From: Nitrososphaerales archaeon
GTDB taxonomy: Archaea > Thermoproteota > Nitrososphaeria > Nitrososphaerales > Gagatemarchaeaceae
DNA length: 64,000 nt
Assembly: GCA_030038395.1 (NCBI GenBank)
Contig: JASHOZ010000025.1
Location: 1-64,000 of the forward strand
Direction: 5' to 3'
Under the pieces are notes generated by a model, which had not been told where the DNA came from, did no database searches, and worked only from the letters and a program-made list of their open reading frames with translations. Every line of letters begins with the position of its first letter. Position 1 is the first letter of the stretch. The translations under genes were made by a program, and so were the position numbers. Of the stretch, positions 53,101 to 61,615 are shown piece by piece.

Positions 53101-53383
53101 ACCCTCCCCTGAACACTATGTTCTCTCCATGCATCGTGAGATGCCTGTACCAGATGTCCTTCATGATCCTCCCCCGCACGTGTCCGATATGCGGCTGGTT
53201 GTTCAGCGTGGGGGGGCCTTCGACGTATCCTAGTGGTCTCTTCTTCGAGACGCTGCGGTGGACCGCTGCCGTGGCGGTTCTGCGTCCGTAGAACTCTCTG
53301 ACCTCCGATTCGATCTTCTTCCAGTCGTACGAGTTGCTGAGTGGGCCTTCCGGCCTAGTTCGTCGCTCTAATTTTACGACCAC
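50168..53383 (-). CDS. ileS: Isoleucyl-tRNA synthetase
   Basis: This 1071-residue class I synthetase has the HIGH motif PHIGH (64-68), the editing domain (about 200-420), KMSKS (KMSKSLGNVVWG, about 611) and an anticodon-binding domain with a long C-terminal region. The GGWDTQGLPVE segment marks the Ile type. The length agrees with archaeal/eukaryotic-type IleRS. The GTG at 53383 follows TTAAAATATG by about 30 bases on the minus strand, suggesting a leaderless transcript. It converges on the flippase gene with no gap. Confidence 0.97.
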   Translation of the reverse strand: MVVKLERRTRPEGPLSNSYDWKKIESEVREFYGRRTATAAVHRSVSKKRPLGYVEGPPTLNNQPHIGHVRGRIMKDIWYRHLTMHGENIVFRGGWDTQGLPVELQAEKEMGLSGNKWDDLRAVGVERLVEACKGLIAKYQGEWVEADRLTGLMLDHGRDYMTYRDAYIEREWKYLETAWKKGLLGEGFKVVPYCPSCQTALSHAEVVEGGYESLEDPSLYYKVEAEDGSSLVVWTTMPFTVLTDEMVGVKPDYDYEYVRVGDEVWVVGSGRKEALKGELGVDFGDVVKKVKGKELEGLRYRHPLIEQLPGLRAAEYASKVHRVVAEEFVDTSAGTGLVHMSPANGEDDFAVATRRGIPVFVPFDDQVRLTAAAGKFAGLFARDADQAVVQALEEAKSVVKSGRLVHEYPVCWRSGHRLVWLARREYFYWVDRMRRELERAAEKVEYFFEPPRNRFLSFIAESPPWCITRERVWGSPLPVWVCESCGGKTAAFSRRAIVRQASELPDGPEFELHRPWIDRVVLRCRACGGRAVREPFVLDTWHNSGASPYASFTDGEYSKLVPVRFLTEGIDQTRGWAYTLLVLNVILSGRAIAPYREFLFQGHVLDEQGRKMSKSLGNVVWGLDVLRRCSVDVLRFYMMWKAPPDDAVSLDLKEMDGRPYQVINTLYHLHVYLAQNGAVDGYSPSKHTLEWARRRKLLTPVDSWLLAKLARSTRDADEAYSSGRYNDACKAVEQAVITYLSQTYVRLVRPQLWRDDPETTLERLAIYAVLGHALKRLDEALHPVSPFVTEYLFQETFGGRDRWRAPLLAKGMSHGGAEPRGGTAEKGVDLALRVEEACNSARTRGGLKRRWPLADLMVIVAEREKRVARHAAGTIEALCNVKRVEVVDSGAFPATVRLVPSPSRFGALFKERTRELLAMARPLAGDDAVAAWLEGKPVVIETKSGRADIPVAAFDLTVTPLEGFIALEKGGVFAALRSRRDDGLVAEGLVRDIARRLQALRKARGFVPSDTLDVAAVSGLEKDEIESLEALKGQIAFLVRVREVVLGGPKAEGTNWDEEDLDGRPIYLDVR

Positions 53384-53533
53384 TCAAAGCACCCGTCGCC
53401 GGGCTCGCCCCATATTTTAACGCTACCGCCGCTAGACTCGCCTTACGCCTCTGTCTCAGTTGCACCTACCCCTCCTCTCTTCTCCCTCATGGTGTGCGGT
53501 GCGCTTTTAGCGGCCATCGGCGGACGGACCGCA

Positions 53534-54064
53534 ATGGATGTCTCGGAAGTGCGTTGGAACCTGACAGGGCTCGGGGCGGACGAGCCGTTCGACCAACAGA
53601 GGGAGAAGCTGTCACTGTTCGGCCAGTTCGTAGGCGACTGGGAAGGGGAGGCGACGTTCTTGAAGGATGACGGAAGCGAGGTGCCGGGCGGCAAGGGAGA
53701 AGTTCACTTCAGATGGATCCTCGGAGGCAGGGCTGTCCAGGACGTGTGGATGTCCGAGGACCCGGTCGCGAAGCGGATGACCCCGCACGGGACTACGCTT
53801 CGGTTCTACGACCCAGAAAGGGATGCGTGGCAGAGCACCTGGGTCTCGCCAAAGCAGAACACGACCCTAACCTTTGTCGGCAGGGAAGCGGGAGGAGAAA
53901 TCGTCCTTGAAGCAGTCAACAAGCGGGGACGGCTGGAGCATTGGGTATTCTATGACATCAAGAAGGACTCCTTCAGCTGGCGAGGCGAGGGGTCGGACGA
54001 CGGAGGGAAGACGTGGAGGCGGTACGCGAAGTACCGCTTCAGACGCCAGCTACCGTCGAGCTAG
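53534..54064 (+). CDS. DUF1579-like calycin protein
   Basis: This 176-residue soluble protein has the DUF1579 outline: an N-terminal FGQFVGDWEGEATF (a typical LxGxWxG motif), then RWILGGRAVQDVW, RFYDPERDAWQSTWVS and SFSWRGEGSDDGGKTW. It is predicted to be a lipocalin-like beta barrel that binds a small ligand; the function is unknown. The ATG at 53534 is preceded by a long non-coding-like stretch. The gene points away from ileS. Confidence 0.75.
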   Translation: MDVSEVRWNLTGLGADEPFDQQREKLSLFGQFVGDWEGEATFLKDDGSEVPGGKGEVHFRWILGGRAVQDVWMSEDPVAKRMTPHGTTLRFYDPERDAWQSTWVSPKQNTTLTFVGREAGGEIVLEAVNKRGRLEHWVFYDIKKDSFSWRGEGSDDGGKTWRRYAKYRFRRQLPSS

Positions 54065-54335
54065 GGCCGGCGTGTCGAGAGCAAAGCTCGTTCGGTGATG
54101 GGGACTGATCTGACCGCCCTCTCCAAGACGGGACGCTGAACACAACCGGCCGGTTCCAGCGCTTCGTCAGAGAAGGTCGACAGACTCCCGCCAATCTCTC
54201 TGTCTGAGCACTCAGGGCTCTCTCGGCAGCCGACCGATCACCCGCCGAGTCGGGCGACGCCAGGGCCGAACAAGGCACGCGGTCATGTTGGCGCTGACTC
54301 GGGGTGAAGCGTGGAACCCTCAGACCCCGCGGGCC

Positions 54336-54890
54336 CTATCTACCAATGTTGGCAACGACCCTGCTGAGACAGATGCGCAGCCAAGGCGCGAATCCATCCG
54401 GATTCGACTCCACCTCGCGTACGAGGTCACTCGGCAGGACCCACCTGTAGTCCATCACTTCGTCCGCGTTTGCGTCCACTCTTCCGTCGTATCGACCGAA
54501 GAAGACGTGGTCGAACTCGTGTTCTGTGAGCCCCTCACCCACGTCGGCCCTGTAGGTGAACGCGAAGACCTCGCGGAGGTCACACTCGATCCCCATCTCC
54601 TCCTTTAGCCTCCGCCTTGCCGCGTCCGCCACACCCTCCCCGGGCATCGGGTGACTGCAGCACGCGTTGGCCCACTTGCCCTTGCTGTGGTACTTTACTA
54701 GCGCCCTCCTCTGCAGGAGCGTCTCTCCCTTTCCGTTGAACAGGAAGACCGAGAACGCCCGGTGGAGCTTGGCGCCACCCTGATGCGCCTTCAGCTTGTC
54801 GTCCACGCCAATCTGCCTGTCGTTCTCGTCTACTAGGACGACTTTCTGCGGGTCCAGGCTCAACTGGCCTCTTGCCCTGTCGTCGGCCAT
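54336..54890 (-). CDS. idi: Isopentenyl-diphosphate delta-isomerase, type I
   Basis: This 184-residue Nudix-fold enzyme has the catalytic Cys of WANACCSHPMPGE, the Nudix-like REV helix region (RRRLKEEMGIE), and the Glu of TEHEFDHVF. It interconverts IPP and DMAPP for archaeal isoprenoid lipids. Many archaea use the unrelated FMN-dependent type II enzyme, so type I is informative for lineage. It lies 40 bases downstream of the phosphoesterase gene on the same strand, probably one transcript. Confidence 0.93.
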   Translation of the reverse strand: MADDRARGQLSLDPQKVVLVDENDRQIGVDDKLKAHQGGAKLHRAFSVFLFNGKGETLLQRRALVKYHSKGKWANACCSHPMPGEGVADAARRRLKEEMGIECDLREVFAFTYRADVGEGLTEHEFDHVFFGRYDGRVDANADEVMDYRWVLPSDLVREVESNPDGFAPWLRICLSRVVANIGR

Positions 54891-54930
54891 TTAGGATTTG
54901 TGTTCGCCGACCGGTCCGTTCTCGCCCGTC

Positions 54931-55620
54931 TCAGATTCCGCGCAGGAGCCTGTCTGCCAGCGACTCCGGGAGGCCGGCTTTCCTTACCTTAGAGGCTGAC
55001 GCGCCCACGTCGTACTCTGCCCGGAAGTTCTCGACCTTCAGGTGGCCGTCGGCCAGGCTGAGCACCGAATAGGACGCACGCCAGTCGCCGTCCCTGGGCT
55101 GCCCCACCGAGCCTGGATTGAACACTACGCCCCTCCCCTCGTATGACACGAACGGTACGTGGGTGTGTCCCAACCCCACGAACCCTACATGGAGTCTCTC
55201 CAAGTAGTGGTCGAACAGGAGCGAATGGGTCTGAGGGGTCACGTACTCCCATAGCGGGTCGTCAGGGCTTCCATGTGCTATCGCCCCTTTGGTCCCCCCT
55301 TCCACCACCTGCGACAGCTTCGGGAGGCCGCCCAGGTAGTCCGCGTTGGCCCCCTCCAGCGCGCGTGCGGTCCACTTCGCCGCCATGGCCGCCCTCGCGT
55401 TGAAGCCCCGAGTGTCGCCTGTGACAGCGGCGTAGTCGTGGTTCCCCATGACGGAGACGGCCCCCCTCGCCCTGAGCTCGTTGACGACCTCGTTCGGGCT
55501 GGCGCCATAGCCTACCGCGTCCCCCAGAGAGTACAGCCGGAGGCCCTCGACCCGGGGGAGGACTGCTCGGAGCGCCTCCAGATTTGAGTGGATGTCTGAC
55601 AGCACCGCGGCTAGAGGCAC
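54931..55620 (-). CDS. Metallophosphoesterase (YfcE/MJ0936-like)
   Basis: This 229-residue protein has the calcineurin-like motifs LSDIHSN, GDAVGYG, GNHD, AHGS and GHTH that bind two metal ions. The family hydrolyses phosphodiesters; the physiological substrate is unknown. The GTG at 55620 is used because the conserved first strand starts four residues later and a Shine-Dalgarno-like GGAAGG precedes it; the longer upstream frame is basic and unlikely. It is divergent from cdvB and probably co-transcribed with idi. Confidence 0.88.
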   Translation of the reverse strand: MPLAAVLSDIHSNLEALRAVLPRVEGLRLYSLGDAVGYGASPNEVVNELRARGAVSVMGNHDYAAVTGDTRGFNARAAMAAKWTARALEGANADYLGGLPKLSQVVEGGTKGAIAHGSPDDPLWEYVTPQTHSLLFDHYLERLHVGFVGLGHTHVPFVSYEGRGVVFNPGSVGQPRDGDWRASYSVLSLADGHLKVENFRAEYDVGASASKVRKAGLPESLADRLLRGI

Positions 55621-55773
55621 CGTGCCTTCCTTGTTCCCTCCCCTCGTACGACCCGCTTCCCCCGTCAAGAGCCCTCGTCGACGACCAAAGAACAATTCTT
55701 AATGTTGTTGTGAACGAAATTATACTTCCCACCACTTAGAGAATTTGGGGCCGCTTGATATTCGAAGCTATCG

Positions 55774-56424
55774 ATGTCTGCGTTCGCAGGTAAGTGGGAA
55801 AAGCAGAACAGCCAGAGTCTTAGCGGCAGGGTCAGGGACTCCGTGAGGAATCCCGGTCCCCTGAAGCCACGACTCGACCTAGCAGTCAGGCAAATCCAAG
55901 TGCAAGTCGCCAAACTCGACTCGACATCCACCAAACTCAGAGAGAGAGACAACTCGATCTTCAACAAGGTCGTGAGCTCTCTACAGAAACACGACACACA
56001 GCACGCGTCTGTCTTCGCAAACGAGCTGGCCGAAATCAGAAAGATGAACAAGATGGTCACACAGGCCAAGCTCGCTCTCGAACAGATAGTGCTCAGACTC
56101 AACACCATAACAGAGCTCGGTGACATTGTAGTCACCTTGACTCCGGCGATGGCAGTGATACGCAACGTCAAGCAGGGCTTGGTGGGCGTGCTGCCTGAGG
56201 CGGAAAGCGAGATCGGAGAGATATCTGGCTTGCTGAGTAGCATCCTGGTGGACGCAGGGACGGTAGGTGGGTACTCACTGAACTTCGAGGCTGCAAACGA
56301 GGACGCGGAGAAGATCCTATCGGAGGCCTCCGCAGTCGCGGAGCAGCGCATGAAGGAGAGGTTCCCCGAAATACCCGCCTCGCTGCCTTCTGCGGAAGCC
56401 GGGACGGAGACCAGCTCATATTAG
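55774..56424 (+). CDS. cdvB: ESCRT-III-like cell division protein CdvB (short form)
   Basis: This 216-residue Snf7-fold protein has a basic first helix region (SLSGRVRDSVRN, PLKPRLDLAVRQIQ), long helices to about residue 160, and an acidic second half. The C-terminal FPEIPASLP is a MIM2-like segment that can bind the MIT domain of CdvC. It lacks the C-terminal winged helix present in its neighbour. It polymerises at midcell during division or vesicle budding. TATA-like AAATTATAC lies about 50 bases upstream, and a strong terminator follows. Confidence 0.88.
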   Translation: MSAFAGKWEKQNSQSLSGRVRDSVRNPGPLKPRLDLAVRQIQVQVAKLDSTSTKLRERDNSIFNKVVSSLQKHDTQHASVFANELAEIRKMNKMVTQAKLALEQIVLRLNTITELGDIVVTLTPAMAVIRNVKQGLVGVLPEAESEIGEISGLLSSILVDAGTVGGYSLNFEAANEDAEKILSEASAVAEQRMKERFPEIPASLPSAEAGTETSSY

Positions 56425-56427
56425 AGA

Positions 56428-56460
56428 CGGGAACCTAGCGTTCCCGGACTCTTTTTCTTT
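56428..56460 (+). terminator. Stem-loop and T-run terminator after cdvB
   Basis: A seven-base inverted repeat (CGGGAAC, loop CTAGC, GTTCCCG, at 56428-56446) is followed by a T-rich run at 56451-56463 (CTTTTTCTTTTG). It separates the short CdvB from the next Cdv operon, so the two CdvB genes have independent transcripts. Confidence 0.7.
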
Positions 56461-56626
56461 TGTCTTTGGAAGCGAGCAGCGTCTGCGTCGCCGTCGGCGC
56501 CGAGCCCGAGACCAGGACGCCGAGCATCCGTGCGCCTGTCGCCTTGAGACTACTTTTTTCACCCGTTTGTATTGATGTTATTGACTTAGGCTGTGATTAT
56601 GCGCCGGGGCTTTTCAGAGGTAGCAG

Positions 56627-57493
56627 TTGTCTGCGCGCGATCCTCTGAAGCTCATCGGACTCCGCAAGGAGGACAACCTGAAGCCCAAGATAGCCTCCAC
56701 AATCAAGGAGATCGAGCTGCACAGGCGCGAGCTCGAGACTTTGCGCGCGAAGCTGGAGCAGCGCAGGAAGTCCCTCTTCGAGACGACCGTTAGGGCGATG
56801 ATGGCGAAGGACAAGTCGAAGGCCGCAGTCTACGCCAACGAATGGGCGGAGCTCAGGAAGGTCGGGAAGGTGGTCTACGCCAGCGAGCTCGCATTGACGC
56901 AGGTGGTGCTCCGGCTCGAGAGCATAGTCGATGTGGGCGACGTGATGTCGCACCTCGGGACAGCGTTCAAGGTCCTCCGGAAGGTGAACAAGACAGTCAC
57001 AGAGCTCGTTCCCTCGCTCGACCAGGCTTCAGACGAGATAAGTTCTGCACTGACCCAGACGATGGCCGAGATGGGGAACGTCTCTCCCTCGATCTCGCTC
57101 AACATCCAGACCGAGAGCGGGGAGGAGCTCGTGGAGCAGGCTAGGCGCCTGGCTGAGGAGAGGGCAGAGGAGATGAAGAGGTCGATCGTGGTCTCCCCGA
57201 GGCAGATAGAGCAGAATGGGGAGGAGCTCCAGGAGAGGATACCGATGCTGGCCACGGGCGAAGAGGGGGAAGACGAGGAGTCTGCAGCGCTCGGCACGCT
57301 GTACAGGTCGCACGACGGGGAGGATGCGGAGGAGCAGGTGCTGAAGTACGCGGCGATTCACGACGGGAACGTCGACATAACTGACGTGTCGACGATGCTG
57401 AAATTGCCCCCCGACGACCTCGAGCAGGCTATGCTGAAGCTCCTGTCAGAGGGGAAGGTCAGGCTCAGCCAGAAGGAGGGCGTGACTCAGTGA
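56627..57493 (+). CDS. cdvB: ESCRT-III-like protein CdvB with C-terminal winged helix
   Basis: This 288-residue protein has an N-terminal Snf7 core (about 10-160, KLIGLRKEDNLKPKIAS onward), a linker with ERIPML that may be a MIM2-type motif, and a C-terminal broken winged helix (about 225-285; VDITDVSTMLKLPPDDLEQAMLKLL). The winged helix in CdvB binds CdvA or membranes in Sulfolobus. No CdvA gene is in the window. The TTG start is used; the stop overlaps the CdvC start by four bases (GTGA), so the pair is co-translated. Confidence 0.9.
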   Translation: MSARDPLKLIGLRKEDNLKPKIASTIKEIELHRRELETLRAKLEQRRKSLFETTVRAMMAKDKSKAAVYANEWAELRKVGKVVYASELALTQVVLRLESIVDVGDVMSHLGTAFKVLRKVNKTVTELVPSLDQASDEISSALTQTMAEMGNVSPSISLNIQTESGEELVEQARRLAEERAEEMKRSIVVSPRQIEQNGEELQERIPMLATGEEGEDEESAALGTLYRSHDGEDAEEQVLKYAAIHDGNVDITDVSTMLKLPPDDLEQAMLKLLSEGKVRLSQKEGVTQ

Positions 57494-58707
57494 GCGTCGT
57501 CGCGGCGAAGGAGCTGGAGGACGACGCCAAGAAGTACGCGTCGGAGGCGATCCGGCTCGACTCCCAGGGCGCGCACGGGATGGCCATCCAGATGTACCAG
57601 AAGGCCATCTCGACGCTGGTGAAACTCGTCCACCTCTACCCGGACTACCGACTGAACAAGCAGTACACCGAGCGCGCGATGGCCTACCAGGAGCGCGTGA
57701 AGGCCATCCAGGCCGCGCACGGGCTGCTCCCACGCGACGAGCCTCAGGAGGCCGCATTCGCACCCGAGGGCCCGCCGCAGCAGACTAGTTCGCCCAACGG
57801 CCCGAAGGGGCCGCAGGTCGTCCAGCAGCTGAAGGCGTCCTTCAGCGAGCTCGTGATCACGGAGAAGCCCGACGTGAAGTGGGACGACGTGGTCGGCCTG
57901 GAGGACTGCAAACAGGCGATCCGGGAGTCGATAGTCTTCCCGTTCTTGAGGCCGGACCTCTTCAAGCTTGGATGGCCGAGGGGGATACTGCTGTACGGGC
58001 CCCCGGGGTGCGGCAAGACGATGGTGGCGGCCGCGACGGCCGCGGAGATCGACGGTTACTTCATCTCAGTGGACGCGGCTTCGATAATGAGCAAGTGGCT
58101 CGGGGAGGGCGAGAGGAATGTCGCCAAGCTGTTCGCGAACGCCCGCAAGATGCTGTCGGACAACAAGCCCGTGATAATCTTCGTCGACGAGATCGACTCG
58201 CTTCTGGGGACACGCGGGCAGGAGGTCGGCGGCGAGGTCAGGGTGCGGGACCAGTTCCTGAGGGAGACCGACGGCATCAACGACAAGGGGAAGAACCTTC
58301 ACCTCTACGTGATCGGAGCCACCAACAAGCCGTGGGCGCTCGACCCCCCCTTCCTCAGGAGGTTCTCGAAGAGAATACTCGTCCCTCTCCCCGGGAACGA
58401 AGCGAGGATGTCCCAGTTCAGGATGTACACGGCCCCCATCACCCTGGCGGAAGACGTGCACCTGGAGGGCCTCGCCAAGCTGAGCGAAGGGTACTCAGGG
58501 AGCGACATCAAGGACATCTGCCAGGGGGTGCAGCTCCGGGTCGTCCGCGAGCTCTTTAGCTCCGGGAAGGCCCTTGAGAAGGAGACACAGACGCGCCCCA
58601 TATCGATGAGCGACTTCAAGGAGGTCATGAGGACGCGGAGGCCGTCCGTGTCGCCCGACATGGAGAGGGCTTACGCGAACTGGTCCAACAACTTCAGTGC
58701 GCTCTAA
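57490..58707 (+). CDS. cdvC: Vps4-like AAA ATPase CdvC
   Basis: This 405-residue protein has an N-terminal MIT domain (about 4-85; three helices binding MIM motifs of CdvB) and an AAA core with Walker A GPPGCGKT (about 171), Walker B IIFVDEID (about 231), a sensor-type ATNKPWALDPPFLRRF and a Vps4-like C-terminal domain. It disassembles ESCRT-III polymers in cell division. The GTG start overlaps the cdvB stop. The next gene has its own leaderless promoter. Confidence 0.96.
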   Translation: MSVVAAKELEDDAKKYASEAIRLDSQGAHGMAIQMYQKAISTLVKLVHLYPDYRLNKQYTERAMAYQERVKAIQAAHGLLPRDEPQEAAFAPEGPPQQTSSPNGPKGPQVVQQLKASFSELVITEKPDVKWDDVVGLEDCKQAIRESIVFPFLRPDLFKLGWPRGILLYGPPGCGKTMVAAATAAEIDGYFISVDAASIMSKWLGEGERNVAKLFANARKMLSDNKPVIIFVDEIDSLLGTRGQEVGGEVRVRDQFLRETDGINDKGKNLHLYVIGATNKPWALDPPFLRRFSKRILVPLPGNEARMSQFRMYTAPITLAEDVHLEGLAKLSEGYSGSDIKDICQGVQLRVVRELFSSGKALEKETQTRPISMSDFKEVMRTRRPSVSPDMERAYANWSNNFSAL

Positions 58708-58738
58708 CTATTTATCGCTCCGGCCGGAGCCGCCACCG

Positions 58739-60052
58739 ATGGAGAAGCTCCTATCCCCCTCGGACTTGAAGGGCATGGCGGGGGAGGAGGTGGTCCTCGC
58801 AGGCTGGGTCCACGACTCTCGCGTCCTCGGAGGCATCAGCTTCGTGCTCCTCAGGAACTCCAGCGGGATAGTGCAGATCGCGGCACCGAAGAAGGACGTA
58901 CCGGCCGACGTCTACGGCGTGATCGCGTCGCTGCATCAGGAGGACGTGGTCAGGTGCGAGGGCGTAGTGAAGGAGAGCAAGGCGGCAAGGTCCGGGGTCG
59001 AGGTCGTCCCCCGCAGGATAGAGCTCCTAAGCAAGGCGGCGGTCCCTCTCCCTCTTGACCCGAGGGGAGTCACCCCTGCCTCTCTCGACACGAGGCTCCG
59101 CTGGCGGTCGCTCGAGCTGCGCCGCCCCGAGTCTTCAGCGATATTCAAGATTGAAAACGCAATAGTGCAGGGTTTCGAGGAGTACCTGCAGTCCAATGGA
59201 TTCATCCGGACGTTCACCCCGAGCATCATCGGCGGCATCTCCGAGGGCGGTTCCGAGGTGTTCAAGACGGACTACTACGGAAGGCCCGCGTTCCTGGTCC
59301 AGGACCCTCAGCTTCACAGGCAGCTCACGATTGCGGGGGGGTTCGACAGGATTTACGACCTCGGGGCCAGGTGGCGGGCCGAACTCTCGCACACCCCGAG
59401 ACACCTCAGCGAGCACAGGACGATCGCCCCCGAGCTCGCCTTCATCGCGGACGAGAGGGACACGATGAGGGTAGAAGAGCAGATGGTCGTAAGCGGCGTC
59501 AAGAGGGCGATGCGCGACTGCGGGGCGGAGTTCGAGACGCTGAAGGTGAGCCCGGAGGCCCCGAGGACGCCATTCCCGGTGCTCGAATTCCCGGCAGTCT
59601 ACGACACGCTCAAGGAGCTCGGGAGGGAAGAGCCGCGGAACCAGGACATCACCGAGGCCTCCCAGCGCGCCCTGGCGGAGCACGTGAAGGAAAAGACGGG
59701 CTCCGACTTCTTCTTCCTGAACAGGTTTCCCTTCGCGGCGAAGGCCTTCTACGTCATGAAGGTCGACGAGGACCCCGAGTTCGCGAGGTCCGTGGACCTC
59801 GTGTACAAGGGGCTCGAGCTCTCTTCAGGAGGACAGCGTGAGCACAGGGAGGAGAGGATAGTTGCCCAGATACGGGAGAAGGGGTTCAGTGCCGAGGGGC
59901 TCAAGTGGTTCACCGAGCCATTCAGGTACGGCGTCCCCCCGCACGGCGGATATTCCGTGGGGATAGAGAGGTTCGTCGCCTACCTCCTAGGCATGCAGAA
60001 CATCAAGGAGGCGGTCCTCTTCCCTAGGGACCCGGACACGCTCGAGCCTTAG
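58739..60052 (+). CDS. aspS: Aspartyl-tRNA synthetase (archaeal type, divergent)
   Basis: This 437-residue class IIb synthetase has an N-terminal OB fold (about 18-110), motif 2 with RWRAELSHTPRHLSEHRTI, and motif 3 GYSVGIERFVAYLLG followed by NIKEAVLFPRDPDTLEP. The typical QSPQLYKQ is VQDPQLHRQ here, and motif 3 has GGYSVG where related proteins usually have GWGxG, so it is divergent. A non-discriminating AspRS that serves both tRNA-Asp and tRNA-Asn is the likely role; an AsnRS-like function is possible. The ATG lies 27 bases after CTATTTATC, leaderless. Confidence 0.85.
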   Translation: MEKLLSPSDLKGMAGEEVVLAGWVHDSRVLGGISFVLLRNSSGIVQIAAPKKDVPADVYGVIASLHQEDVVRCEGVVKESKAARSGVEVVPRRIELLSKAAVPLPLDPRGVTPASLDTRLRWRSLELRRPESSAIFKIENAIVQGFEEYLQSNGFIRTFTPSIIGGISEGGSEVFKTDYYGRPAFLVQDPQLHRQLTIAGGFDRIYDLGARWRAELSHTPRHLSEHRTIAPELAFIADERDTMRVEEQMVVSGVKRAMRDCGAEFETLKVSPEAPRTPFPVLEFPAVYDTLKELGREEPRNQDITEASQRALAEHVKEKTGSDFFFLNRFPFAAKAFYVMKVDEDPEFARSVDLVYKGLELSSGGQREHREERIVAQIREKGFSAEGLKWFTEPFRYGVPPHGGYSVGIERFVAYLLGMQNIKEAVLFPRDPDTLEP

Positions 60053-60053
60053 C

Positions 60054-60590
60054 TCACGAATACTGGCTCAGGGCGGCTTCGCGTTCCGTCTCCACCAGCA
60101 GCTCGATGTTCCTCGCGAGCCGCACGGCTTCTCTGAGCCTGTCGAAGTCGCCTATCCTCCTCTCGCTTCGCCTAGCGGGGACTATGACCTTCGTCTTCTT
60201 CCCTCCGTCCGGGAGCCACACGGTGTTGACCGTGAGGACCTTCGCGGGGTAGAAGACGTCTTCGAGGAACCTCCTATCAAGGGAGCCGGCACCCACGATC
60301 CACACCTTCCCCTTCAGGGCGCCCTCGAGCTCTGCATAGGCCATCGGGTTCGACCTGACCAGCGGGACGTCCTGTTGCTCGAGCTCGAGGATGTAGGCGC
60401 CGCCTGCCTCGAAGGCCCGCTTGAGCGTCACCTTGCCGAGCTCAGGGACCCTGTCGGCCAGCCCCACCAGAGCCTTCGAAGCCTCGACTTCCGCCCTCGT
60501 TATCTCCCCGCGGCGGAGCCTTGCTTCGCAGTTCGCGCAGAGTATCCCCGTCTTGGCGTCGAAGTTGCAGATAGGTAGCCGCGGGGACAT
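60054..60590 (-). CDS. NusA-like KH-domain protein with N-terminal zinc motif
   Basis: This 178-residue protein begins with MSPRLPICNFDAKTGILCANC (CxxC plus an upstream Cys, probably zinc binding) and continues into a KH/NusA-like RNA-binding domain with KVWIVGAGSLDRRFLEDVFYPAKVLTVN. Archaeal NusA-like proteins of this size lack the S1 domain and have unknown roles in transcription or RNA binding. It starts at ATG 60590 and ends two bases from the convergent aspS stop. Confidence 0.75.
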   Translation of the reverse strand: MSPRLPICNFDAKTGILCANCEARLRRGEITRAEVEASKALVGLADRVPELGKVTLKRAFEAGGAYILELEQQDVPLVRSNPMAYAELEGALKGKVWIVGAGSLDRRFLEDVFYPAKVLTVNTVWLPDGGKKTKVIVPARRSERRIGDFDRLREAVRLARNIELLVETEREAALSQYS

Positions 60591-60668
60591 TCCCTTCTCG
60601 ATTATGCGTGCGCTTCTGCATCGATATGAATTTTCCTACCGGGGCGGCTCCCGGGACTAGGACTGCCA

Positions 60669-61139
60669 TCAGGGTTCGGCGGGCCCCGGTGGGGGCGCCT
60701 CCATTCGCGCCCTGGCCCTCGACATGAAGTACAGCTGGGTCAGGGTCATCACGATCCAGACGACAAGCAAGACCACGATGCCCACCCGCAGATCCTGCGA
60801 GACGCCGTACAGTATCGCGTACAGGATGAGAGCGATTACGACCACCCCGGCGATCATCCTCGCCATCCTCAGTTCAATCATCCTCCGTCCGTGCGCCCAC
60901 ATGCCGCCTCCGCGCCCGCGCTCTTCCTCGAATGCCTTCAGCCTCGCTTCGTCGAGGTAGTACTTCCCTCCTACGTCGACGAATATGCCTGTCCTCCCGA
61001 GCCGCCTCTTCATCGCCTCTTCGAACCTCGGCGGTAGGCCGAGCTCCTGCGCTGTCATCGCTTTCTCAGGGGTGACGGCGCCCTTCATGCGGAACGTCTC
61101 CGCCGTTTCTCTCAGCCTCCCCCTTCTCTCTGCGAACAA
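60669..61139 (-). CDS. Two-helix membrane protein with soluble N-terminal domain
   Basis: This 156-residue protein has a soluble N-terminal region (about 1-75) with helix-turn-helix-like VTPEKAMTAQELGLPPRFEEAMKRRL, and two membrane helices (about 90-112 and 118-140). This layout occurs in conserved archaeal proteins of unknown function. TTG 61139 is the called start, but ATG 61088 immediately before GAVTPEKA is also plausible. Confidence 0.6.
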   Translation of the reverse strand: MFAERRGRLRETAETFRMKGAVTPEKAMTAQELGLPPRFEEAMKRRLGRTGIFVDVGGKYYLDEARLKAFEEERGRGGGMWAHGRRMIELRMARMIAGVVVIALILYAILYGVSQDLRVGIVVLLVVWIVMTLTQLYFMSRARARMEAPPPGPAEP

Positions 61140-61255
61140 GGAGCGGACGGGCCCGCATCCGCGGCAACGCTCTTTGAACCTTTGGTCCTAGCCGGCGTAG
61201 TGGTGGAGCTCGCTTCGAAGGATGCTAGGTCGGGTCGCGGCAGGTCTTCTGTGGC

Positions 61256-61543
61256 TTACTTCTGGAGCACTATCTCAATCGAGGAGACGTTGCTCATGCC
61301 GCCGGTCACCATGCTCTTGACCTGCTCCGTGTTGATGGAGATCCGTTTCACGGTGATGTCTGTGGCGAACCGCTTCGTGATGATCTGGGCCACGTCCACG
61401 GCGCGCGATATCGCCATCCCTCTGGCCTTCACGGTCACGGCCCCGTTCCCGTTCTGTACCTGAGTCAGGCAGGCCAGCACGTAGTTCATGACGGGCTTCT
61501 TGCCCACGTAGATGGTGTTCGGGTCTCTCTGTTCTTCGGCCAT
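61256..61543 (-). CDS. alba: Alba chromatin protein
   Basis: This 95-residue protein has the Alba fold signature: NTIYVGKKPVMNYVLACLTQ at the start and VTVKARGMAISRAVDVAQIITKRF in the middle, with the DNA-contacting KK and the acetylatable Lys region. It packages DNA and binds RNA. ATG 61543 lies 30 bases after a minus-strand GGATATATACC, fitting a leaderless transcript; the upstream frame with extra Cys residues is rejected. Confidence 0.94.
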   Translation of the reverse strand: MAEEQRDPNTIYVGKKPVMNYVLACLTQVQNGNGAVTVKARGMAISRAVDVAQIITKRFATDITVKRISINTEQVKSMVTGGMSNVSSIEIVLQK

Positions 61544-61615
61544 CTCGTAGCGGCCGCAACCACGGCATGCGGTATATATCCGTAGTGGCAAGAAAGGGGG
61601 CGGACGGTTGCGCCA

